Shown piece after piece: positions 25,425-35,943 of a stretch of DNA of 64,000 nt. A program made the translations under genes and the position numbers. Each line of letters opens with the position of its first letter. The stretch's first letter is position 1. Source of the DNA: Cordilura impudica (taxonomy: Eukaryota; Arthropoda; Insecta; Diptera; Scathophagidae); contig OY821518.1 of the NCBI GenBank assembly GCA_963682025.1, positions 130,864,729 to 130,928,728 on the forward strand. The letters are read 5' to 3'. Below the pieces are notes generated by a model. That model saw only the letters and a program-made list of their open reading frames with translations. It had not been told where the DNA came from and ran no database searches.

Positions 25425-25852
25425 TATTTATTAACCAGCAAAAATACATTACTAAATTCGAATGCAAATTCTAGAAAAAATTAATTTTTCATTCAATTAT
25501 AAACATTTGTTGAACACACAGAAGATAAATAATTTTGTAATAATAATTTTATAAGAGCCTAAAGGTATGCTAATAAATTTTAGCCAAATCACAATTCAAC
25601 ACAAATTTAATAAACATACACACAGCATTGCATAGTTTTTTTAATTGAAACTTAAAGATATGTTTTATGTATGTGTTAGTAGCAACTTTAAATGAATTTT
25701 ACTCCAAAAAAATGTTGCAGACGGTGCAAATCTGTAAATATGATGGACAGCTAAAATAAAATACCTTTCAAATGGGGCATGTTTGGTCAAAATCGGTTGT
25801 TAACTAAAATTTTTATATCAGTCACAAGAAATCGCCTTGCCTATTAATATTA
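25425..25852 (-). mobile_element. Helitron family H1, decayed inverted copy
   Basis: Reverse-complement relative of 25060-25421: GAGCCTAAAGGTATGCTAAT, AGACGGTGCAAATCTGTAAA and CAAGAAATCGCCTTGCC in matching order. The 3' end (left side here) has lost the exact CTAG and hairpin. It lies back to back with copy 2, giving a near-palindromic 800-bp arrangement. Confidence 0.7.
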
Positions 25853-26099
25853 AATGTTTTAGTTAAAATGAATTTAAAAACCATTTATGTGTTTAGAAAA
25901 ATTGCGCATTTGTAAATCTCAAATTTAAATAATGAAACGTTGATCTATTAAAAAACATCGGATACCAAGTAGAAGTCTAAACAATGGGTTTCACCGGATC
26001 CGAATAATGCTAATAAATTTATGGCGACAGAAATAAGATAAAAGTGCTTTCAGTCACCATGGTAATAATCTATGAATTAGGCGGTGAATTGCCATTCAC

Positions 26100-26290
26100 C
26101 ATATTTTTCGGATTTATTGACTATTTTCTATTTCCAAACCTAAAGAAATGGCTCAAGGGTAAAACGATAAAAACATTGAAAACCAAAGGCCTATTTTGAG
26201 GAACTTGAGAAATCTTATTATATGGAAGGGATGAAAAATTGGAATATCGTTGGACGAAGTGTAGTGGAAAAAGTCCCGGATTTATTGATC
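26100..26290 (+). pseudogene. Mariner transposase C-terminal scrap
   Basis: The translation gives YFQT/FLFPNLKKWLKGK-like sequence followed, after stops, by YGRDEKLEYRWTKC. These correspond to the FPNLKKWL...GK and ME..KLE.RWTKC segments at the C-terminus of mariner transposases. Several stops and frameshifts are present. Confidence 0.6.
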
Positions 26291-26349
26291 CGCCCTGTAT
26301 CATGATGTGTATTTATTATATCAATAACTTATTATTTCCAAAATAAAAC

Positions 26350-26650
26350 ATGTAGGACCATTTTTAGTCATGGTCGCCATATAGAGCAGCCTCCCGATAT
26401 TTTCTTAAATTTATCTTAAGATTTACAGATACGACATACATATGTACATATGTTATATACATTTTTACATATGTATGTGTTTTGAGCAAATTTATGATCA
26501 GCATCGGACCATTTTTTTATTTACATCTGATATGAAGTTACTTCAATTTTGTGTGTACTTATTTTTATGTCCATTTAAGAGCTCAGTATGGATGACCCTA
26601 ACACTCCTTTCATATCGTCGGCCTAGACTGGCATAACTTTGTTACTTATT
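26350..26650 (+). mobile_element. F1 repeat, old diverged copy
   Basis: GGACCATTTTTAGTCATGGT, CCATATAGAGCAGCCTCCCG and ATCTGATATGAAGTTACTT follow the order of the 3' half of F1. The end, GTCGGCCTAGACTGGC then TTGTTACTTATT, is a degraded family terminus. Confidence 0.6.
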
Positions 26651-26771
26651 TTTTTTTTCTTCTAAATGAAATATTGTAGTTAAAATATTAAATTTATAAA
26701 TTTAATAATTGCAAAACCTAACACTGGCTTCTTACCATTAATAATGAACCAACGTTTCAGTTGCCAATGTT

Positions 26772-27560
26772 TTTATACCCTATACCACTATGTGGTTTGG
26801 GTATAATGACTTTGTGCTGCTGTTTGTAACAACCAAAAATATTTGACCTAGACCCATCTTTAATTATACCGATCGAATCACAATCACTTTCTGAGTTGAT
26901 TTAACAATGTCCGTCCGTCCGTCCGTCCGTCCGTCTGTGTGTCCATGTAAAGCTTGTAATCAAACTGCAGGTCGCAAATATGAATATATTTTGATGAAAT
27001 TTGGTATATAAGCTTTTATCGGCCATGGGATGAACGCTATTGAAATTGGTGAGAATCGGTCCATGTTCAGAACTAGCCCCCATACAAATTACCCATATGA
27101 AATCGACATAAATTGCCATAAGATCCAAATTGTCATAAAGATCTTACTCAAATTGGGTTTGTATGCATTCATTACATCCACTAATAAGTAGTCCAAAAAT
27201 GATCCCTTTGACCCCATATAAAGCTGCTTCCCGATCTTCACTTAAATCTATTAAAAAACAAAAATATTGCACTGATTATTCTCAAATTTTGTTTGTACAT
27301 ATTTTTGCAAAATACAAGAGACTTTACCAAACATGATCAGGATCGGTCCATTTTTGGACCTAGTCCCTTTATAGATATAGCATCCGATATGAACTTTTTC
27401 ATATCTGCAGCCAAAAAAATTAATAAAAATCCCACTCAAATTTGGTTTTTGCTAATTTTCAATGTCCAGTTAGTTGGGCCTAAGAGATAGGGTTTCTAAA
27501 CGCATGGTATAGGGTATCGTGTAGTCGGTTTAGACCGACTATAATTTTCTTACTTGTTTT
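26772..27560 (+). mobile_element. F1 repeat, full-length copy
   Basis: 789 bp from the hairpin terminus (TATACCCTATACCACTATGT) through a GTCC microsatellite at about 26908-26936 to AGTCGGTTTAGACCGACTAT and TTTTCTTACTTGTTTT. It gives the reference layout for this family in the window. The open frames it contains on either strand are not protein-like and recur only because the repeat recurs. Confidence 0.85.
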
Positions 27561-27566
27561 TTAATG

Positions 27567-27775
27567 GACCTGCAGTTTGATTACAAGCTTTACATGGACA
27601 CACAGACGGACGGACGGACGGACGGACGGGCGGACGGACATTGTTAAATCAACTCAGAAAGTGATTCTGATTCGATCGGTATAATTAAAGATGGGTCTAG
27701 GTCAAATATTTTTGGTTGTTACAAACAGCAGCACAAAGTCATTATACCCAAACCACATAGTGGTATAGGGTATAA
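27567..27775 (-). mobile_element. F1 repeat, inverted partial copy
   Basis: Reverse complement of the first 210 bp of the neighbouring full-length copy: GACCTGCAGTTTGATTACAA through CGGA repeats to CATAGTGGTATAGGGTATAA. Together with 26772-27560 it forms a hairpin-capable foldback. Confidence 0.85.
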
Positions 27776-27778
27776 AAA

Positions 27779-29015
27779 GGTGGAATTCCTAGGTTTGTTA
27801 CAAAAAATTGGCGTTGAAAGTGAGGATGGACTGGTGTCTAAACCAAACATTTCGGTTCGAGATTTAGCGAAAAAATTCAAATTGTATTATATGTATGTTC
27901 AAAACGTTAAAAAATATATAATATTAGATCATACAAAGCAATAACATTGAAAACAGAAGCGATGAAGTTGATGTGAGCACAAAAAAAGGGCTAGAAAATT
28001 ATTGAAGCCACTTCTGAACAATTTTATAGGCTGTATATTGATGGATGACTGCATTTGTGCAAAAAAAAAAAACATTCTTAGTGTGGTAAGCAATTTGCAG
28101 CTGTGGGCAATTCGCTTAAGGTGTGTTTACATTATGTATATTTTCCATATGTAAATTCAGTTTTACGATCCATACGTACTTCCGTGTGTGTGTCAAAATT
28201 GGCGTTTTACATACGATTCATAATTTTTGCGTTCAAACGTACATATGTATTTCCGTATGACATAACCTCTAAATGTAAACAACAGCTGATTTAACTTGTG
28301 AATTTACAAAAATTTATTGTTAAAAATAAAGTTATATATCTTATATATTTTTAATTGTTAATTAATATTAAACAATTTATTTTTCTTTCAATATTAATCT
28401 TTATAATTTACTCTGTTTTTCTTTCGCCACAAGCAGTGTTGTATTTTCATATGTTTGTCTTGCCAAAATAGAACCTGCTCTAATTGAAAAATTTACATAT
28501 GTCTTGCAAAATGTGTTGTACATGAACAATGTTTGAAAGGGTTCACACTATGTGTACAAATTACACGTGCTAAAAAACTAAGAAAAACACAAGCAAAACA
28601 CGTAGTGTGAACGCAGCTTAAGCCTTTTGTCATACGAGGCACATGACAACGTACATACAAGTGTTTAAAAAAACGTTTATTGCCTTTGTGTAAACTCCAT
28701 TATACCCCAGCAATATTCCGGGCTGATTTAGCAACAATTTATAATACCAGTTAGATTATCGAATGGTTCAGAAATAATAATATATAATTTGTAGAAAAAA
28801 AGTGCAATCAAACAAACTGCCCTGAACTTCACCGAAAGGAAAATTTTTTGGCTCATGTAAAATCAACACTGCGAAAATATCCCAGTTATCTAAAACTGAG
28901 AGAATTTTATACTTAAGATGAAATAAAGAAGGTGGAATAAAATTGATAGGAAAGATTTCCAAAAACTTATGAGTATCTTAAAGGCTAAAATACGCACTTG
29001 AGCCTTATCTCGACG
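27779..29015 (+). pseudogene. Tc1/mariner-superfamily transposase relic
   Basis: Conceptual translation in shifting frames gives ISVRDLAKKFKLYYMYVQNV (HTH-like N-terminal region), IGCILMDDCI (first catalytic Asp region), then after the MITE at 28120-28617, CLKKRLLPL, TPAIFRADLAT, IEWFRNNN, CNQTNCPELHRKE (normally PxNCPELRPIE) and a C-terminal RWNKIDRKDFQKLM. Many stops make it non-functional. I recognise the order from insect transposases of the IS630/Tc1/mariner superfamily but do not assign a named family. Confidence 0.6.
28120..28617. mobile_element. MITE family B, copy 2, flanked by TTAA
   Basis: Exact TTAA on both sides (28116-28119, 28618-28621), inverted termini GGTGTGTTTACATTATG and GCTGCGTTCACACTACG, and an interior homologous to 21895-22386 in reverse. 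TTAA target duplication is the mark of piggyBac-type transposition. It sits inside the transposase relic, whose reading resumes on the far side. Confidence 0.75.
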
Positions 29016-29168
29016 CGAATTGTACATTTTTTACTTGTTTTCACAACTATGGAGTAATGTTCTTAATTTATAATATCAATTTGAATTTTTTTTTTTTTTA
29101 GTTTAAAAGTTATTAATAAATAAAAATGTAAAAAAATTTCGTTTACATGGTTTATTGCACTTCATGCC

Positions 29169-29561
29169 TACACCGGAAAAAATGCATCAGACATTTTACG
29201 AGAAAAAATTTCGTATCGACACTAATTCGTATAATGCAAATAAATTTTTTTAATTTACGCATTAAATTAATTACAAGATTTTCATATTTATCGATTTATC
29301 GAAAATTTAAATCCTACATATTTTATTTTTTGTCAGTTTTATTTTATTTATTTTAAATATTTTAATGAAACCAAAGCTATTCAGGTATTTTTATTTTTTA
29401 TGTTCTTTCGTAAAACTAAATAAAAACTTCGTACATTGTAATAAATGTTTTCGTAAGTATTCATTTATTTACACCTATCTTTTGTGGTGCGAAATAACAA
29501 TGTTTTTGTTACAATGTACGTCAGGTTTCGTAAATATAAAGCATGTATTTTTGTCGGTGTA
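29169..29561. mobile_element. MITE with TACACCG inverted termini
   Basis: TACACCGGAAAAAATGCAT at 29169 and, inverted, TACACCGACAAAAATACAT ending at 29561. Similarity continues inward (ATTTTACGA versus ATTTACGA; GTACATTGTAA in both arms). 393 bp, strongly hairpin-prone, non-coding. Confidence 0.7.
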
Positions 29562-30289
29562 TACCTATCAGTAGCTACGAAAATGTGATTTTGTACAATA
29601 TTAATTAAAAATTAAACAAAGAAAATTAAACAATACTCGTATTTTGATTTTTTTTCATAACATCATTCCCTTAATGGGAATTTATTTTTTTTTTTTAATT
29701 TAATTTAAAGCTTTGTTGTTTGTGTCTATTCGACGGCAACCGTTTCCGGTTTATTTGAATAATTTATAAATTATTTAGTCGGTTTATGGCAGATTTTTAA
29801 TTATTTTATATACAATTGTTTTTAATTTTTTTATCGTGTTTTAAACTAAGCTCCGTTCTAATTCAAGTTCGATACTCTACTAAAATATTGTCTTGTTTGA
29901 TAGCACGGTTAAGGCTCAACTCCCGCATCTGCATCATGAGGGAGTTTAATTTTGATTTTGTTCAAAGTGTTTTATTTATTCTAAAATTAGTTAGTTTTGC
30001 TCCCATGATGACCATTCATTCATGGCAAATATCAAATTGTACTCTCTTTTTTATAATCTTGTTAAGTGTAATTTAATGTAACAATGATTTAATGTGATCA
30101 TTAAATTTTTACTACACCATATCCAATACAAACTCAAAAATATTAAAATAATCTTCATCATTTCTAATTTGATTTTTAGCTTTGCGAGTTTACTCAGATA
30201 AATCGAAGCAATAAACTAAACTCAAAATTAAAAATTCCATTTGCTGCTGATACTAATTTTTAGGGTGTTTATTTTTTTAATGGTGGGTA
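29562..30289. other. AT-rich non-coding stretch
   Basis: No terminus, repeat or protein similarity recognised. The open frame at 29816-30076 lacks any recognisable domain. Confidence 0.35.
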
Positions 30290-30660
30290 CGAAGGCGGTC
30301 CCAGAAAAATCCGACGTGACGAAAAACAAAAATTTTCTTTATGCCTCAACATAATCTCCTTTTATCTTGATACAATTTTCTCAGCAATATTCAGTATCGC
30401 CGATACAGTGTTTAGAGTAAGAACTGTCTAGCTCCTTAAAATAGCCATCAACCACAGAATCCACCTCATCATTGTTGGAAAATCTTTTACCACCGAACCA
30501 TTTTTTCAAGTTAGGAAATCGAAAATAATCCGAGGGAACAATATCTGGCGAATACAGTAAGTGATGAAGCAATTCAAACTTTAATTCAAAGAATTTGGCC
30601 ATCACAATAGTGGATTTGTGAATTAGTGCATTGTCTTGATGAAACAATTAATTTCATCAC
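30290..30660 (-). pseudogene. Mariner transposase, C-terminal catalytic part
   Basis: The minus-strand frame 30647-30381 encodes FHQDNALIHKS, then YSPDIVPSDYFRFPNLKKW, GKRFSNNDEV and YFKELDSSY. The spacing from the HQD aspartate to the SDYF aspartate is 34 residues by count, the D,D34D signature of mariner. The N-terminal half is absent here; a complementary N-terminal half lies at 36838-37313 in the same orientation. Confidence 0.85.
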
Positions 30661-31742
30661 TCAAACGCTGCTTAACTCGCGCCCGAGGCAGAATACCTTT
30701 TTAGCTCCCCTTCCGTTCGAAAACCATATAATATTGTATGTAAAATATACTCGCAAATCTATATATACTCCATATAAAATTCATTTTCTGTTTGTTTGCT
30801 TGTTTATTTGTTTGTTTGACCGCTATACAAATTTTCATTTTTCAATGGATTTCTCTGAAATTTGGTGCACACGCTCTCTGTACCCCATTAAAGGTCGCCA
30901 TATGCTTCTTACCGGCACGCCTACTTTTGTTTCTGTTTTTCTGTTTTTGGTATATTTGTTCGCTATACAAATTTTTATTTGTTAGCCGATTTCTCTGAAA
31001 TTTGGAACACACCATCTCTCTACTCCAGGTACGGATACCATATGCTTCTTACCGGCCACGCCGTAAGGTAAATTTTTTACGGGTTTCGCTCGAATTTAGT
31101 GCACGTTATTCTCATATCCCAGGCAAGCTCGTCATATATTTTTATCGGCCATGCCCACTTTTTTTGATTTTCTATATACGCTTTTAGTGTTTGTTAACAT
31201 ATTTTTATTTTTCAATGGACTTCCCTAAAACTTTGTGCGTAAATCTCTTTACTTACTACTCTTGAGTTACACCATTATGAAATAAATATTGTAAATCAAC
31301 CTATTACAAATATGCCCTTTTTTATTATATGAGTTGTAACACCCTTAAAATAATGACTACCATTGTAGGATTACTCCGGTGAGGTTAGTTCGTACAACTA
31401 TTTCCATCTCTCCTTTTTAAGTATATTGAAAAACACATTTACTTCCATTTCGCCTTTTGGCTATATTGGAAAGCAAACTATCACAAAATTTCCATTTCAT
31501 CTTTTTCACTATATAAATGAGTTGTGAAGGTGGAAAAAGAACTATTTGCAATTGTAACTTGCAAATGAAAGCATAGCATATAGGCCATACTACCTCAAAT
31601 GCAAAATGGGTAGACTAAACAGAACTCTAGAGAACCCGATCAGACCCAAATTCGTATCGAGTCTCAACAATCTGAGTCGAGAAATGCTGAAACACCTGAG
31701 TAAACCCTATAAAGTCTTGAAGCCCAAAGATCAAGACAAGCT

Positions 31743-32209
31743 TTGTTAAGAGTAGCGGAAATGCCTGCATCTACTCATGTGCGTCTAAAAATCCAGCGGC
31801 TGAGACAAGCTGAGTCGAGGGAATGTGAAACTCCTGAAACGACTCAACAATGTCTTCAGGCCCAACGGGTAAGACAAGCTGACTGCAGGGAATATGAAAC
31901 TCTTGAAACGCGACAACAACGTCTTGAGGCCCAACGGATAAGACAAGCTGACTCTAGGGAATGTGAAACTCCTGAAACGACTCTAATATCCCTACCAGAA
32001 AACTTTTGTAAGTTAGTTCCTTCATTGCAAGAGATGGTACAAAAAGTTTTTCCTAACATAGCGTACATAAGAGGACAATCTCTAACGGTAGCTTTTCTCA
32101 AAATACAATTGTAGTCGCCTGCTCCAGAGTTGAAAGCCAGCACAATCTTTTCCTATATGCACCAGAAGGAAAAACCAGAAATGTTGTATATCCCAAAGAA
32201 CTAGAATAA
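31743..32209 (+). pseudogene. Helitron Rep/helicase remnant
   Basis: The frame 31743-32114 has three near-identical 24-residue units (QRxRQADxRECETPET), the Arg/Gln/Glu-rich repeats seen at the N-terminus of insect Helitron proteins. It then runs into LPENFCKLVPSLQ and QKVFPNIA, a motif from the helicase part. In another frame 32102-32209 reads VACSRVESQHNLFLYAPEGK and ends PKELE-stop, matching the helicase motif VI region and C-terminus. Most of Rep and the helicase core are deleted, so it cannot be functional. Confidence 0.75.
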
Positions 32210-32291
32210 CTAAAATTCGTAACTTTTAGACATTATACACTCAAAATAATCCATGCATAAACATACTCAGCTGTAATGGTAAGCAGGGGAT

Positions 32292-32862
32292 GAGTACTTA
32301 GTCCCCAGTGAACAAATTCCCCAAAAAAATGAACTTATTCCCCCAAAAATTGGGGAATAACTTCATGATGAACAAATTTCCCAAACTTTTTAAAAAAAGT
32401 TCCCCAAAATAAATGAAAAACTCCCCATACTGCTCTCAATATCTGTCCAACAATAAACGTATTTAATATCGGACGCCACGCGACGCGTTCGCGGACACAG
32501 CTTAGAAAAAATATCGGAATGATCTGAAAAATACAATTTGGCAATAAAAAGAAGTTGACAACAACTGCGCGGCAGCACTGGTGTGGCTGCCAAACGCGTG
32601 GGAGCGGTGCGTGGACGCGGACGCGACGCCTCGCGAACACAGCTCAGTTAAAATATCGCAATTATGTGAAAAATATATTTTGGCGATTAAGATAAGTTGA
32701 CGACAACTGCACGGCAGCACGGGTGTAGCTGCCAAACGCGCGGAACGGCGCGCGGACGCGGACGTGGCACGCTCATCATGAACAAATTCCCCAATCCCAT
32801 ACAAATTTTTGGGGAGAAAGTTCATTTTTTTTGGGAATTTGTTCATTGAGGACTAAGTACTC
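32292..32862. mobile_element. TIR insertion carrying GC-rich repeat units
   Basis: GAGTACTTAGTCCCCAGTGA with GAACAAATTCCCCAAAAAAA at the left is mirrored at 32785-32862. The interior holds two units of about 165 bp rich in CG (GGACGCGGACGCGACGC, GCGGCAGCAC), the reverse complement of the array at 33690-34460. The related insertion in the partner Helitron starts at about 33233, at the equivalent place. Confidence 0.7.
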
Positions 32863-33689
32863 AGCGCCTGATAAGCATAGTGAACCATTTTTCAATTCAA
32901 AGGACTTTTAATGCCGGGAAAGACCGGGTAACAACAGCTAGTTAATAAATAAATAAAGTAAACTTAATAGTCATAGGCATAAGATAAGCTTTAAATTTGA
33001 GACAAAAAAATGTAGTTGAGAAAACAAGACTTGATTTTGAAATGGAATTAGTTAAAAATATACCTATTATTTATTTTGCATATTTATAAAGAAATTTTTT
33101 AAAAACACGCAGTTTTAAAACAATAAAAAATTTAATATTTATTATTTCTAACTAGCTGTTTTTACCCGGTCTTGCCCGGAATAAAAAGGCCTTTGACTTG
33201 AAAAATGGTTCACTATGCTTACCAGGCGCTGAGTACTTAGTCCCCAATTAAAAAATTCCCCAATAAAATGAACTTTCTCCCCAAAATTTGTATGGGCAGT
33301 AAATTCATTTTTTATTTCAATTAAAAATTTTTTGATTTTTTAATTTAGAAGTTTTTTATAAGATGCTGCAGCAAAAATGCTTCAAAAATAAGCGGCGAAA
33401 CCGCTTTAAGTTTTTTTTTCAGTTTATTTATAAACATCAAATATAACGGAATGGTTCGCAAATTAAAGGAATCACAACTTTTAAAAATTGAATTACTTCA
33501 TTCAATAAGTGATCATCATTGAGCAGAGACGTCAAATTCAAGTTTCAGAAATGAAAGACTAATGCGACGTTTAATATTGTGTCGCAAGGTTTCTTTTTAA
33601 GCAACTGCTTATAGTATATGTGTGGCCTCTTTTGATCAACAGGTAATTATTTCACATACGTAGATAAAATTTATCATACGACATTTCAC

Positions 33690-34460
33690 TAAGCTGTGTT
33701 GCGCGAGCGAGTCGCGTCCGCTTGTTGTTGTCAACTTATTTTAATCGCCAAAATATATTTTTCAGATCATTGCAATATTTTAGCTGAGCTGTGTTCCGCG
33801 AGCGCGTCGCGTCCGCATCCGTCGCGTCCGCGCGCCTCGCGCCGCTTCCTCGCAGCTACTACCCGTGCTGCCGCTTAGTTCTCGTTAACTTATTTTAATT
33901 CCTAAAATATATTTTTTAAAGCATTGCGATATTTTAGCTGAGCTGCGTTCCGAGAGCGCGTCGCTCCGAGTCCGCGGTCGCGCGCCGCGTTGCGTCCGCG
34001 TGCCTCGCGCCGCTTCCTCGCAGCTACTACCCGTGCTGCCGCTTAGTTCTCGTTAACTTATTTTGATTCCTAAAACATATTTTTTAGAGCATTGCGATAT
34101 TTTAGCTGAGCTGTGTTCCGAGAGCGCGTCGCGTCCGCATCCGTCGCGTCCGAGTTCGCGCGCCTCGCGCCGCTTCCTCGCAGCTACTGCCCGTGCTGCC
34201 GCTTAGTTCTCGTTAACTTATTTTAATTCCTAAAACATATTTTTTAGAGCATTGCGATATTTTAGCTGAGCTGTGTTCCAAGAGCGCGTCGCGTCCACAT
34301 CCGTCGCGTCCGAGGCCGCGGTTGCGCACCGCGCGCCGGTTCCGCGCGTTTGGCAACCACACCTGTGCTGCCGCGAGCTGTTGCCAACTTATTTTAATTG
34401 TCAAAATATATTTTTCAGATCATTCCGATATTCAGGCTAAGCTGTATTCCCCGTGCACAT
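33690..34460. repeat. GC-rich tandem satellite, about five units of 155-170 bp
   Basis: GAGCTGTGTTCCGAGAGCGC-type blocks recur at about 33785, 33939, 34107, 34267 (and partially at 33693 and 34437). Each is followed by runs of GCGTCCG, CGCCTCGCGCCGCTTCCTC and CAGCTACTACCCGTGCTGCC, then AT-rich GTTAACTTATTTTAATTCC. The CG-dinucleotide-rich half contrasts sharply with the AT-rich surroundings. Open frames across it are by-products of the composition. Confidence 0.85.
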
Positions 34461-34724
34461 AGCTTCCGCGCAACGAAATGATGCTATTGAAAAGAATACT
34501 CATTTTAAATGCATTTATTGTAGGACATATATTGAGAGCAGTATGCAAACGTTTACTAAAATAAATATTTAACAAAATTCATTAAATAAAAATATGTAAA
34601 AATTTAAGAATGAATTTGGGGAGTAAGTTCAATTTTTATTTCGATTAAAAATGGCGAATTTGTTCATTTCTTGTGGGTACCTTTTTTTTAAGTTTGGGGA
34701 ATTTGTTCACCGTGTAGTTATTTC

Positions 34725-35935
34725 CCTGTAAACCAAATTTCAGAGAAATCCGTTGAAAAGTACAAATTTGTATAGGGAAGAAATATACCACACAACAAAA
34801 TATGAATTTTATATGAAACTTGGGCCTAAAAGTAGTACTTGGTCGGTAAAAATCATATGACGACCTTCCCTGGAATATGTACTCAATTTCGGAGAAAACC
34901 ATTGAAAAATAAAAGTTTGTATAGCAATCAAATAAAGAAACAAATAAAAGGATAAAATAAGTTTTATATACATAGAAGTTGGCGCAAAGTAAGCGTGGCC
35001 TGTAAGAAGCAAATGGTGACGTTCCCTGTAGTATAGAGATAGTGTGACCAAATTTTAGACATCCCTTGAAAAATAAAAATTTCTATAGTGAACAAATATA
35101 CCAAAAAACAGAAAATTAATTTTGTATAAAAAGTGGGCGTAGAAGTAGGCGTGGCCGGCAAGAATCATATGGCGACCTCTCTGGAGTACAGAGATCGTGT
35201 GTAGCAAATTTCAGAGAAATCCGTTTAAAAAAAAATTGTGTAGAGAACAAATGTACCAAAAAACAGAATATGAATTGTATACCAAAAGTGGGCGTAACAG
35301 TAGGCGTGACCGGTACGAAGAATATGTCGACCTTCCCTGGAGCAGAGAGATCGTGTGTACCAAATTTCAGAGAAATCGGTTGAAAAATAAAAATTTCTAT
35401 AGTGCACAAATATACCAAAAAACAGAAAATTAATTTTGTATAAAAAGTGGGCGTAGAAGTAGGCGTGGCCGGCAAGAATCATATGGCGACCTCTCTGGAG
35501 TACAGAGATCGTGTGTACCAAATTTCAGAGAAATGCGTTGAAAAATAAAAATTTGTATAGCGAGCAAATATACCAAAATACAGAAAATGAATTGTATATA
35601 AAAAGTGGGCGTAAAAGTAGGCGTGGTCGATAAAAAGTATATGGTGACCTTGGCTGGAATACAGGGATCGTGTTTACCGAATTTCAGAGAAATCTGTTAA
35701 CAAATAAAAATTTGTATAGTGAACAAATATGAATAAAATAGAAAATGAATTTTACATAAAAAGTGGGCGTAAAAGTAGGCGTGGCCGGTAAAAAGTATAC
35801 GGCGACCTTTCCTGGGGTATAGAGATCGTGTATACAAAATTTCAGGGAAATCCGTTGAAAAATAAAAATTTGTATAGCGGTCAAACAAACAAACAAACAA
35901 ACAAACAAACAAACAAACAGAAAATGAATTTTATA
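34725..35935 (-). repeat. Minisatellite, about eight units of 157 bp
   Basis: AATTTCAGAGAAATCCGTTG or a variant recurs at about 34739, 34889, 35052, 35207, 35362, 35520, 35680 and 35838. Each is followed by AAAAATAAAAATTTGTATAG, ACAAATATACCAAAAAACAG and GGCGTAGAAGTAGGCGTGGC. The array ends in a CAAA microsatellite (35882-35919) next to the Helitron 5' end. Related units in the other orientation lie at about 30790-31260. Confidence 0.9.
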
Positions 35936-35943
35936 TATATAGA

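Larger units (their letters stand above)
30758..32941 (+). mobile_element. Helitron H2-alpha, internally deleted
   Basis: Begins TCTATATATACTCCATATAA after A30757 and ends GGGTAACAACAGCTAG before T32942, preceded by a CCGG...CCGG hairpin. The 5' region carries a GTTT run and degenerate 157-bp minisatellite units (about 30790-31260). The middle has a rep/helicase-type coding remnant (31743-32209), and a TIR element carrying GC-rich satellite sits near the 3' end (32292-32862). It is the mirror-image sibling of 33152-35943. Confidence 0.85.
33152..35943 (-). mobile_element. Helitron H2-beta, satellite-filled
   Basis: Read on the minus strand: starts TCTATATATATAAAATTCAT after A and ends AAACAGCTAG before T, with the same CCGG hairpin and 3' sequence as H2-alpha. 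It has no coding remnant. Instead it holds about eight tandem 157-bp minisatellite units (34725-35935) and a GC-rich array (33690-34460). It sits in hAT-related sequence (35944-36837). Confidence 0.85.

Noticed and set aside
25425..25852. Exact Helitron 3' end for the inverted H1 copy
   Set aside because: The CTAG and hairpin are mutated, so the boundary is approximate and was given lower confidence.
30626..30985. 119-codon plus-strand frame as a gene
   Set aside because: It runs antisense over the mariner end and then into the Helitron minisatellite; no domain and low-complexity Phe/Leu/Cys content.
32335..34404. Open frames rich in Arg/Ala/Ser across the GC-rich blocks
   Set aside because: They arise from CG-rich satellite repeats that lack stop codons by composition; the frame is not conserved between units.
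34645..35912. Overlapping open frames with Phe/Cys/Leu-rich repeats on both strands
   Set aside because: They follow the 157-bp minisatellite, which is not a multiple of three, so successive units fall in different frames.
34725..35935. CRISPR-like regular spacing
   Set aside because: The whole 157-bp unit is repeated with no unique spacers, the host is an animal, and the array belongs to a Helitron.
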